Assembly (NCBI GenBank): GCA_030374735.1
Contig: JASCIV010000100.1
Span: 1-44,654, forward strand
Direction: 5' to 3'
Length of the DNA stretch: 44,654 nt
DNA from: Gracilaria caudata
Lineage: Eukaryota; Rhodophyta; Florideophyceae; Gracilariales; Gracilariaceae
In this document: piece by piece, positions 36,789 through 44,654 of the stretch
Layout: each line of letters starts with the position of its first letter
Position numbering within the stretch: position 1 is the first letter of the stretch
Translations under genes and position numbers: made by a program
Notes under the pieces: model-generated
Told to the model about the DNA's origin: nothing
What the model saw: only the letters and a program-made list of their open reading frames with translations
Databases searched by the model: none

Positions 36789-38805
36789 TTTGTTTTGTTG
36801 AGTATGGGAGAACGATGTGAAAAAAAAAGTTACGAAGGGAGGAGAAGTGCTCTTGTTTGGACTGGGAAGGATGAAAGGCGCAACAAGTGGTGATGTGAGG
36901 AGGCTCGCGTGTTAATGGAGAGATCGGCTGCTGACGGTGAAGCGTTTAAGTAGTGATGAGACGTTTGTTCATTGTTGGAAATGCGAAGGGCAGAACCTCC
37001 GCGTTTTACAGCGAGTCGCGTTGCAGTTTCGTTGCGGTGAACTGTGAATTGCCCATCAAAGCGCCCCATTTAATGCAACTCTGCAGTCACGCGATGCCAG
37101 AAAAACGCATATCTAAACGTAGATTTAGATGGTGATTCATATTAGAAAAGGCGCCCATCTGGCATTGGTCAGATGTTAACGTGCACGTCATCATCCACGT
37201 AACCGGCGCACTTTGGGCATAACGATGCACTTATTCGGAATCCCTTAACACGCACATAAACGGACAACTCGCACACCCTGAGTGCCCTTCGTTTCTAGTA
37301 GATATACGACCGTTGGAAAGCAGCGGACTACCGCACGTTGATGAAGCAGGACCTGGCTGCGATCATCGCACGATACTTAACAGTGCCAAGTTGCGCTGCT
37401 AGGATGCGCTGTCTAAAATCTAGACTAGATGCACCTTCAGTAGACTCCGGATACACTGCTGTGCTGTGAAGAGGGTTTTTGACTTTCGGTGAACAGCGTG
37501 CAACAGGATAACCGTGATGGGACAACCAGCACTGCCAACTCACAGCGATGACGCCGCGCCTGCTCGAGTAGGTGTGGACAGCCGGCAAAGGTTTCCGTAC
37601 TGGCCATCGACCTTAATGGGGCTTGAACATGTTCGACGACAAATTTCTCGTAGTAACAACCAACATTCGCCCGCCCAGCCTCGTTGTCGATGACTGCGAG
37701 AATTCGCCCTCGCGCACTCGCCAACGTGACATTGCGCTCGTCACATGCGCTTAAGCCAAGCATCCTGGCATAATGCCTTTTGTCACGAAACACCACTCGC
37801 TCCAACCGGTCGGTTCAGAACCTCCTGACGTTTTGACAGTTCTTGAGGCCCCCAATCCAAAATTTGGTGTTTGAGCGGGGCAAGGCTGCACAGTTGTGCG
37901 AGAAAGAACCTGACAAACTCCCTGCGTCTGAACTCCACCCTGAAAGGGCACAGTACCGGTGCCGTTCTTCCATCTTGACAGCTCTCCCCCTCTCCGGTGC
38001 CCCGCATGAAATCAGTTGAAACAACTCGTGGGGAGAAGGCTGATGTTATTAATAAAAAAAGGGGAGCTGCCAAAGATTCCAATGACAACACGTTTACTGG
38101 GGAAGAGAGCTATTGTTGTACGAAGGTACAACCTTCCACAAGGAAGTCTTTTTGTCAAGGCTTTTCCTGGCACTTGCTGCAGTGTAATAACAGAAATGCA
38201 GTGCATCTGTTTGTTCTACATCGGAACGCAAAAACCTCGTGAGCTGTATCGGCCTCACTACGCCTGTTCTACCTCGTCCTTTCTGCGTGGACACCATGGA
38301 CCCGAGCTGTATTGGCCGGTGTTCACTGCACAATTTGATAAATCTCTTATCTTCTGTTGTATGTTCTTCTAATGCACGTTCTACGTCTAGAACCTCTCAA
38401 CTACTATAGCGGCAGATTGCAAACGAATGCTATCTATCAATCTAGTGCAAGAGTGTGCCTTCTCGAATACGGCTTACAAGGGAATTTCTGCTTCATGCAG
38501 GAATCAGAAACAACGGGATATATCTCACGATATAACGATAACCGCCGATAACCACTGAAACTGTACCATGCAGCTTCTTTTAAAGATGAACTCAACGTCT
38601 TTCAACACAAAACAATCGGCTTGCTTCCCAATTCCACCCTGCCCAATAGTCCAGTGCTTCGACGATTGACGTGTTGCGTGTCCTGTTTTATAACTGGGTG
38701 CCAGGATACAGACCTTTAGTTATCAAAAAAGCATTCACAACGCCTCGGGCACGAAAAACCTCCATGCTGGGAACGAACATGAGCACAATGTGCTATGGGC
38801 AGCAA
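36789..38805. other. 2 kb gene-free stretch containing a retroelement relic
   Basis: The right part of the secreted-protein promoter (36.8-37.1 kb) leads into DNA carrying a degenerate Ty3/gypsy pol segment (37599-37947, minus strand). No other gene recognised. TTGTACgaaGGTACAA near 38113-38128 is a palindrome of the TACGAAGG type. Confidence 0.5.
37599..37947 (-). mobile_element. Degenerate Ty3/gypsy-like retrotransposon pol fragment (RT end and RNase H)
   Basis: On the minus strand, one frame (about 37947-37785) reads CPFRVEFRRREFVRFFLAQL followed by CSLAPLKHQILDWGPQELSK, like the end of reverse transcriptase before RNase H (F-I-x-x-F-S-x-L-A-x-P-L ... F-x-W-G-P-x-x-x). After a frame change, a second frame (about 37805-37599) reads LSACDERNVTLASARGRILA then VID and YYEKFVVEHVQAPLRSM, matching RNase H (S-x-x-L-x-x-x-E-R-N-Y ... 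L-A-V-I ... K-F-V-V-x-T-D-H-x-P-L-R-S). Frame change and lost residues show it is dead. I found neither integrase nor long terminal repeats. Confidence 0.55.
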
Positions 38806-40448
38806 CTATGTCACCTCCGCGATCACTTGTTCAGTAGGAAGAGACCAGCTTGAGTCTTCCGGGACACTCTCCATAATAACAGGGGAGGATGCCGGAGAAT
38901 CACGATACATCAATTGCCTCTTCTCAACTTTATACCGCCGATATTCTGCCCATGCCACCAAGCAGAGACCAATGATACCAAGCGGAAAGACAAAAACCGA
39001 CAGCGGAAGGAGTATAACCAATATCCCGACATCATGAGCTGTTTGTTCACCGCAGGTCGTATCGCCCCTAGTGTCCGAAATCACGTCGGATATAGTACCA
39101 TTGATCCGCAGTCCGACGATTTCTCGGTTGACGGCCATGCGCTCGTCATCCGTTACATTGCGGTTATACAACCAACCAACATTAAACGAAGGCAGCGGTT
39201 GTCTTGATGTCCACTCCGTGAGAATATTACAATCGGCAAACTCATGAATGAAATGATTCCCCATTACATTATACGTCACAGCAAACTTGACATCGTTTGT
39301 TCCTCGGAACACCCATTCAACACATTCCTTGGCGGACAAGCAGCGCTTCCACGGGAAACTGGCAGGGTCAGAGCTGTTGTACTTACGTCCTAACGGGTTC
39401 ACTAAGGAAAATACGAAGAGGATCAAAAGCAGAATTGCTTGAGTTAGTACCAAAGCATGGTCTTTTGGCCGAAAAGAGCCAAGTTTCATCAGAACAGATC
39501 AACGACGCCAAGTAACATACCTGTGGAATCCCACACTCGTTCTAAAGCGGAATCCTTCAGAACCGCGTAGTGAACCAGATCAGAGCCACGTAAGTTAGAG
39601 ACACTCTGGGCCATCTCTACATTGCTTTGTGCAAAAAGGAAGTTGACGACAGAAGCAGCGTAGAACAAATATACAATAGCTCCAAAACTGGATATGGCTC
39701 CGCGAAGAAAAGCAAGAGACGACGCAAGACGTCGTGAATTATAGTCACGCAGCTTGTCCCGATGACCCATCAAAATATAAACAGTATGTGAGAGTTTGTT
39801 CGCGACAATGACTGCAATGATCATACCAATAGCACCAAACGTGAACGATATAACCGAGATTACAATCCATGTCCCAGTTCGAAAAGGTCTGGTAATTCGT
39901 TCGAACGCACTTTTGGCGGGTGCGAGAATATTAGGACCAACAATCATCATGGAAGAATCAATAAGAGGGGCAGACGGTTGAAAACGAAGACGACTGTCTC
40001 GGGTGTCAAGAAAAGCGCCAGATAATGCAAAACGAAAACCAAGCTCTCCAAACGACGCGGCGAAATCGTTGAGTTGGTTAAAAGAGCAGTCGGCCTTCGG
40101 TCCCGCCCAAATACAAGACGCAGAAGAAGACGCTGTCATGGAATGAATTCGGAAAGCGATGCCCTTGAGGTCAGGGTGCATGCGTTCAGGATCCCCACAC
40201 GGAAATGGTTTGAAATGGTGAGCTTCTGTGGTGAATTCAGGAAGCACGATAAAGGGAGCTTCATCAATGAAGAGATAACATGTTTCGTTCTTGCAATGGG
40301 CGTAGTCGGAATGTAGTGGGTTCCGCGCAAGCGGTGGTAAGCATTCCGACGGTGTTGAACTCAATCGTGCACAACATGCAGTCACGACGCATAGAAAAGT
40401 GAAAAAGAAGGTCAAGCTCCGAGGGATTGCGGGGTGCATGCGAAACAT
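38806..40448 (-). CDS. Ionotropic glutamate receptor-like channel protein A (one intron)
   Basis: Exons 40448-39521 and 39401-38806; 507 aa. Signal peptide (1-28). S1-like half about 58-175: CYLFIDEAPFIVLPE, CSFNQLNDFA, FRFALSGAFL and PSAPLIDSSMMIVG. Then ITRPFRTGTWIVISV into M1 (193-216), a short hydrophobic segment HTVYILMG where the pore loop should be, M3 (252-273) ending AASVVNFLFAQSN in place of SYTANLAAFLT, and the S2-like half (285-427): DLVHYAVLKDSALERVWDST, KFAVTYNVMGNHF, GWLYNRNVTDDERMAVNREI, VGLRINGT and a closing Cys. M4 is 433-460, with an 45-residue tail. This is the iGluR order S1-M1-(P)-M3-S2-M4 without an amino-terminal domain. Paralogue of the gene at 42647-44308, with which it shares five S1 cysteines. 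Ligand and conductance unknown. Confidence 0.75.
39402..39520 (-). other. Intron of iGluR-like gene A
   Basis: 119 nt, phase 1, donor GTATGT, branch point TACTAAC (39443-39449 on the minus strand), acceptor TTTTCCTTAG. Splicing joins ...ERVWDST to VNPLGRKYNS and restores colinearity with the intronless paralogue. Confidence 0.88.
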
Positions 40449-41387
40449 GATTCAAAACAAGAACTGTGTAGGCCTGAACGACTTTGAGCCCATAAGTCAA
40501 AGACTTTATGGCGCGAAGAATATGTCTATTCCGCAAAGTTGTTACCGAGGTCGTGTATGAGGCGCGGCAAACAGCATGCTAGGCGAGAGAGTGCAGAGTA
40601 GGCGAAGGTGGGAGAGTGCTGGAGTGTTTGAAGTTTGGTTTCAGACTTTTGATTCCTCAAGTTGGCAGAGTAGGTGTGGTTCGAGCACTACACCGCTGGA
40701 CTACCGATGACGCCACAGCATCGCAGTTATGTGCAAAACCACAGCAGGATATCCCTCTTACCTGGGACAGATTTATCTACTGGTTGTGCAAGCTCAGAGG
40801 AACCAATTGCTGACAAGGCGAGCACTATAATTTTTCTACCATGAAATGCTGCCGATTGGCGAATGGGCATCTGCAGTAACGGAAGCCCCGCCCACTGGTG
40901 TATGCGTACACGGCAAGTCGTCTACCTTGGTACTTGCCAACGCCATTGCAGCAGCAAAACACAAACTGCATCAGTCGCAAGTTATGAGGCGGCATATTGA
41001 GCCTGACTGCCAAATTTAAGCATCCCCTCTTACCCCTGGTATGAGATAGGGCTGAAGCTCATGCGGCCCGGCGCATGCTCAGCGTTTGCGCGGACACAGA
41101 TTCCGATCGGAGACACGTCTAGGTTAACGCGAAGGGCTCACCGCCACGTGCTTTTCCAATTTCGCATGGACCTCGTTGAGCGTGGCGAGAAGCTGTTCGC
41201 CAGCGCTTTACGTCTGTAATTGTCAAGTTAGCTTGCGTTGAGATGTTAGATTAAGTCTTGTACCTACTTTACAGTGCACTTCTACGGTCTCAGTCACACC
41301 AGAGACACACCAGCTCTGGTGCCCTTTTTCGCAATCAGTCGCTTCTTGGCAAATGTGTACTCCTAGCATAAACAAGGAAAGTGAGCG
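40449..41387. other. 0.94 kb between iGluR-like gene A and the methyltransferase
   Basis: Probably promoter of gene A and 3' flank of the methyltransferase gene. CACACCAGAGACACACCAG near 41297 and CCAGAG..CAGCTCTGG near 41301-41319 are small repeats. No gene seen. Confidence 0.45.
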
Positions 41388-42194
41388 TTAGAATAGGCCG
41401 AGGATGGGAACCAACTTAAACAGCCACAATGTAAGTGAACGTACCAACTTGGTTCTATGAACCAGTAAGAAGCCCAACTCATCCATATCCGACACGGCAC
41501 GACGAACCATGCTCTCTCCATTATCGAAATACCTGGCATGGAACTCGATGAGCACTTGATCGGCAGCGATATCGGCCGAATTTTCGCGCCACTCCTTGAT
41601 GACATCAAACTCAGCGCCCTCTACATCAATCTTGAGCACAGCCAAATGTGAATGACCGCTCTCACGCATCATACTCTGCAACTTGAGCACGGGATACACG
41701 CCCACCCTGCCCTCCTGTGCAACGCCCTTCTGTTCCATCACAGTATAGCTGTCAGCGTTACCCTCCGGCAACTTAAGCTTGAGTTCGCCGTCATACGCGG
41801 CCAAACCGACCCTGTGGAACACGAAGCGGTCCGGGATAGGACGCTTGGAGAAGAAGTCATGAGCAGTGGGAGTAGGGTCCCAGCCGTGGTGAACAGTGTT
41901 AAACTGTTTCATCATGGCTTCGTCCCATTTTATGTTGCGTCCAACGCCGACTGTGTAAACGATCTTATCCTTGAGAGAATACAGCGGACTGCACATGGTC
42001 CAGCCGCCGTAGGCGTCTCCCCTTCGCATCATGCGCGCACAGTCCAGCCTTCTAGCTTCGTCAAGCTGGTGGGAGCCAGTCTCGGAGAGGGCGATCAACA
42101 GCACAACCAAGACCGTGAGCATGACGACGGCCAACAGCAAACGAAGGCGACTGCGCGAAGGCTTGGCGGCCGGCGGCTTCACTGTCAACGACAT
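41388..42194 (-). CDS. Membrane-anchored FkbM/METTL24-like methyltransferase
   Basis: 268 aa. Type II topology: a short basic/Pro N-terminus (MSLTVKPPAAKPSRSRLRLL) and a membrane anchor (about 20-38, LLLAVVMLTVLVVLLIALSE), with the catalytic part in the lumen. The domain begins DCARMMRRGDAYGGWTMCSP, then KIVYTVGVGRNIKWDEAMMK (S-adenosylmethionine-binding strand and acidic residue as in Methyltransf_22/METTL24), FHRVGLAAYDGELKLKL, and the family hallmark AVLKIDVEGAEFDVIKEW, then DQVLIEFHARYF. FkbM-type enzymes O-methylate sugars or other hydroxyls. With a Golgi-type anchor, methylation of a cell-wall or secreted polysaccharide is a reasonable inference. The frame is open 23 codons upstream of this ATG but starts with GTG. 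Flanked on both sides by iGluR-like genes on the same strand. Confidence 0.8.
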   Translation of the reverse strand: MSLTVKPPAAKPSRSRLRLLLAVVMLTVLVVLLIALSETGSHQLDEARRLDCARMMRRGDAYGGWTMCSPLYSLKDKIVYTVGVGRNIKWDEAMMKQFNTVHHGWDPTPTAHDFFSKRPIPDRFVFHRVGLAAYDGELKLKLPEGNADSYTVMEQKGVAQEGRVGVYPVLKLQSMMRESGHSHLAVLKIDVEGAEFDVIKEWRENSADIAADQVLIEFHARYFDNGESMVRRAVSDMDELGFLLVHRTKLVRSLTLWLFKLVPILGLF

Positions 42195-42646
42195 GGCTGG
42201 AGCGGAGACGGAGCGCAAGGCGAGAGGAAGCGGGGATATGAGCGCGTGAGCAATATGCACCACCGACGTATGGTGCGTTCGGCGGACTCTTCAGTCTTTG
42301 AGAAACGGTCGGGCGGTGCTCGGCGAAGCTCGGCGGCGCAGACGACAGGCAGTGGGTGGGTAAGCCTCGAAGTGTCAATCGATCGGCAACGCATTGAAGA
42401 TACGCTTCGTACTCCTCTACCCTTTGTACATGGATAGCGCAGAGGAAAAGTTTTTTAGTTGAAATGTGCACGGTGCGAGCGCGGCAGATTAAAAAAAAAA
42501 CAAAATATTATGAAAGTATGCGCATAGCTGGCAGGTCGCCGCTGTACACGTGGCATTGATAATCCGAAAAATTTGTACAAATCGGTCCCAAACGGCGCTC
42601 CAGCTGACACATCTGTACACGCGCGCTGCACCTCAGTCCTCCAGTG
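42195..42646. other. Short intergenic region before the methyltransferase gene
   Basis: 452 bp including the methyltransferase promoter and the 3' flank of iGluR-like gene B. An A-run (AAAAAAAAAACAAAATATTA) occurs at about 42491-42510. No gene. Confidence 0.5.
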
Positions 42647-44308
42647 TCACCGAAAGCTGCCGAAGCGAAGGAACCTGCCGTACCGACTCGGCATCGAGTC
42701 CATCGTTATGGACGAGGAGCTGTCCGTCGCTGCTTCCTCGTCGCGTTTCGGTACTGACGGCGTCCCCAGCTGCATCTCTAAGTCCCCCAGGTTCCCGTTC
42801 CGTTCCCGCTCCGGCTTCTTCCACAGCACCAGCACCAGCACAGAGCACAGCAGCGGCGGGATCACGAAGATCAGGCACGGAATCAGGATAATCATTGGCC
42901 CAATGTCCAACTTTGAGCTCGACTCGGCGCACGTATACTCCACCAGCGCTTGTTCCACCAACTCTCTGGTGCGCCCCTCGATGCGCAAACCCACCAGCTC
43001 GCGGTCCACCTGCAAGCGTCGCTCCTCCGACACGGCGCTGTTGTACAGCCATCCGCCGTTGAATTGATACAACACGTCCATCGTTTCAAAGATCGATAGC
43101 TCGTCGCACGTCGAATGTTGCGTCAGCAGGTACTTGCCTACCACTTCAAACGTCACCATGAACTGCGCTTCGCCGTTCTGCACCATTTTGATGCAATCGG
43201 TAGCGGTGGGGCACTGTTGCCATGGCCTTTCACCACCCCAGTCATCTGGGCGCCCATTTTGCACTGTAGCGTCAAATACGTTCTCGAGCGCAGAATTTTG
43301 GAGAACCACAAATTTGGCCAGTTGCGGCTTAGGAAGCCGTCTTACGGGCTTGGACAGCACGCTGTTCTGTTGCTGGAACAAGAAGTTGACAACGGCCACC
43401 TCGTAAAACAATGCGAAGATGCCAATCAGTGCCAACAATGCAACACGGAATAATGTCATCGCAAGCCCATATTTCGTGGCAAAGGACATTGCCTCTTCAG
43501 CGTTTTGGTGCTGCAAGGTGGCTTCATGTGCCATGGCCTGATCCCTTTCACCAGCAAAGATGAAGAACGCAGTAATTAAGCTTTGGCCTCTGAACCAGTG
43601 AAAGCGCACGGCGATAGCCAGACATACGAGCATGAAAAGCAGAAGCACTGCGGAGAAAATGGCCCATGCGCCAGTGTGAAAGGGCTTCGTCAACTGACCG
43701 ATCGGGCCCTGTGAACCGCGAAAACGGGGATCGGTCAAGCCAATGATAGTCATGACGCTGTCGATGAGTGGTGCAGAAGGGTGGTGCTTGCACTGACGCT
43801 GCGGCATTTCCAGAAGAAGGCCCGTGATTGCGAAGCGATAGCCTTCGACAGCCATAATGTCCGTGTAGTCCACGAGCTGGTTGAAGGTGCAATCGTCTGC
43901 ATGGCCACCCCACATACACCAATCATCCGCGGACGAAGTTTCTTTGTGCGCAGTGAGAGCAATACCGCCAATGCCGCCTACATGTCTAAACTGTTCTTCG
44001 AAGTCGCCGCACCGGAATGGTTCTTGCAATGGGAAGGCAGCTCGGGAGCTGTTGAAGCTGTCAACTTCATGGAGGATGACGAAGGGAGGCTCCTGCAAGA
44101 AGATGTAACAGGTTCGGTTGGTACTGTCCTTGCAGCGCTCGTACTTGTCCGGATTGATTTCTAAATTGGCCAAGCAGCCTCTGCCGTGATTCTGCGACGC
44201 GGTCGGGTCGTGGCTTTCGCAATCGAATTTACCGGAGGCAGGCGAATCAGCACTGAATGCGACAGCGGCGGCGAGCACTGTGATGAAAACAAGCACTGTA
44301 GGGTTCAT
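42647..44308 (-). CDS. Ionotropic glutamate receptor-like channel protein B
   Basis: 553 aa, single exon. Signal peptide MNPTVLVFITVLAAAVAFSA. S1-like half (about 65-190): CYIFLQEPPFVILHE, CTFNQLVDYT, YRFAITGLLLEMPQR and PSAPLIDSVMTIIG. LTKPFHTGAWAIFSA leads into M1 (213-235), then the short segment LITAFFIFAG in the pore-loop position, a charged linker, and M3 (286-311) ending FYEVAVVNFLFQQQN. S2-like half (about 325-460): QLAKFVVLQNSALENVFDAT, AQFMVTFEVVGKY, GWLYNSAVSEERRLQVDREL, VGLRIEGRTRELVEQALVEY and a closing Cys. M4 is 471-496, then an acidic Ser-rich tail. The order and the local motifs (PPF, T-K-P-F-x-x-x-x-W, G-W...S-x-x-R-x-x-x-x-x-x-x-L-R-x-x-G) match iGluR/GLR proteins, but no amino-terminal domain and no SYTANLAAF are present. 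The frame extends 34 codons upstream without ATG. Confidence 0.78.
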   Translation of the reverse strand: MNPTVLVFITVLAAAVAFSADSPASGKFDCESHDPTASQNHGRGCLANLEINPDKYERCKDSTNRTCYIFLQEPPFVILHEVDSFNSSRAAFPLQEPFRCGDFEEQFRHVGGIGGIALTAHKETSSADDWCMWGGHADDCTFNQLVDYTDIMAVEGYRFAITGLLLEMPQRQCKHHPSAPLIDSVMTIIGLTDPRFRGSQGPIGQLTKPFHTGAWAIFSAVLLLFMLVCLAIAVRFHWFRGQSLITAFFIFAGERDQAMAHEATLQHQNAEEAMSFATKYGLAMTLFRVALLALIGIFALFYEVAVVNFLFQQQNSVLSKPVRRLPKPQLAKFVVLQNSALENVFDATVQNGRPDDWGGERPWQQCPTATDCIKMVQNGEAQFMVTFEVVGKYLLTQHSTCDELSIFETMDVLYQFNGGWLYNSAVSEERRLQVDRELVGLRIEGRTRELVEQALVEYTCAESSSKLDIGPMIILIPCLIFVIPPLLCSVLVLVLWKKPERERNGNLGDLEMQLGTPSVPKRDEEAATDSSSSITMDSMPSRYGRFLRFGSFR

Positions 44309-44654
44309 GACGGTATAGTTTTGACAGTGGGTCGACGGCGCTGGAAAGCGGAAACGGCAGCCATGAAGGCCGCGCAACGAGCACGCCGTTAGTGGCGAAG
44401 GTATGGTCACAGCACGCGAGAAAGCTCGGAGAGAGCGGCGGGGCGCAAGCGGCGCTAGCGAGTAACGGAAAGGAAGCGGAGGTCAATCACAGAAGAAGGC
44501 GAGGCTAACAGATGGCGATGGCGACGGAGGACATGAGCGTGCGGGGTGTCCGCACGACGCAAGCGCTGATATTAAATAGCGCGGCGGCAACTGGCAGGTG
44601 AGACTGGGGGGGGGGGGTGGCGGCCGCCAGCAAGGGGGACCCAAGCGCTGGGTA
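44309..44654. promoter_or_regulatory. 5' flank of iGluR-like gene B
   Basis: Probable promoter. On the minus strand GCTATTTAATATC near 44567-44579 is an AT-rich TATA-like element about 260 bp before the ATG. A run of 12 G lies at 44606-44617. The window ends here. Confidence 0.4.

Noticed and set aside
37783..38091. The full minus-strand frame as a gene
   Set aside because: Only its second half looks coding, and it continues in another frame as RNase H; it is a retroelement relic.

Overview
This window is nuclear DNA from a eukaryote that carries a plastid. It has a nuclear tRNA gene, introns with GT..AG ends (two of them with a perfect TACTAAC branch point), widely spaced mostly single-exon genes, and a fructose-1,6-bisphosphatase with a plastid-type presequence. 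The presequence (Phe close to the N-terminus, RRAP/MVVA near the likely cleavage site), the intron-poor compact genes, an algal-type lytic polysaccharide monooxygenase and a GT20 trehalose-phosphate synthase suggest a red alga. That assignment is inference; another alga with a red-type plastid is not excluded.

Layout. 1-7.0 kb: one secreted Spondin_N-like gene (2378-3046) in gene-poor DNA that holds a 46-bp tandem repeat, a near-perfect 49-bp hairpin and small dispersed repeats. 7.0-12.6 kb: a STRAP-like WD40 gene (one intron), NPL4 on the minus strand, then a four-exon gene encoding three KIX domains, and a small basic protein of unknown role. 12.8-19.7 kb: a PGAP4/MGAT4-like Golgi glycosyltransferase, tRNA-Ala(AGC), a SAM50 beta-barrel gene, plastid FBPase, and head-to-head with it an amino acid transporter of the AAAP family. 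22.6-28.9 kb: an ABCG half-transporter, the polysaccharide monooxygenase, a mitochondrial inner-membrane signal peptidase and a possible LURP-one/tubby-fold protein. 29.9-36.8 kb: a type I membrane protein, a TPS-TPP fusion protein whose phosphatase nucleophile is missing, and a small secreted protein with an acidic EESP repeat. 37.4-44.3 kb: a degenerate Ty3/gypsy pol fragment and then, all on the minus strand, two paralogous ionotropic-glutamate-receptor-like genes flanking a membrane-anchored FkbM/METTL24-like methyltransferase.

The most notable observations are (i) the pair of extremely divergent iGluR-like channels, which keep the ligand-binding S1/S2 order, M1, M3 and M4 but have no amino-terminal domain and no SYTANLAAF signature, and (ii) the short triple-KIX protein, in which each KIX repeat is cut by a phase-1 intron at the same structural position, a clear record of exon-intron duplication. 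Apart from the iGluR pair no functional cluster is evident; most neighbours are unrelated housekeeping genes arranged convergently or divergently.

Several open reading frames extend upstream of the first ATG. I placed starts at ATG codons using targeting-signal or family-alignment arguments, given per gene.
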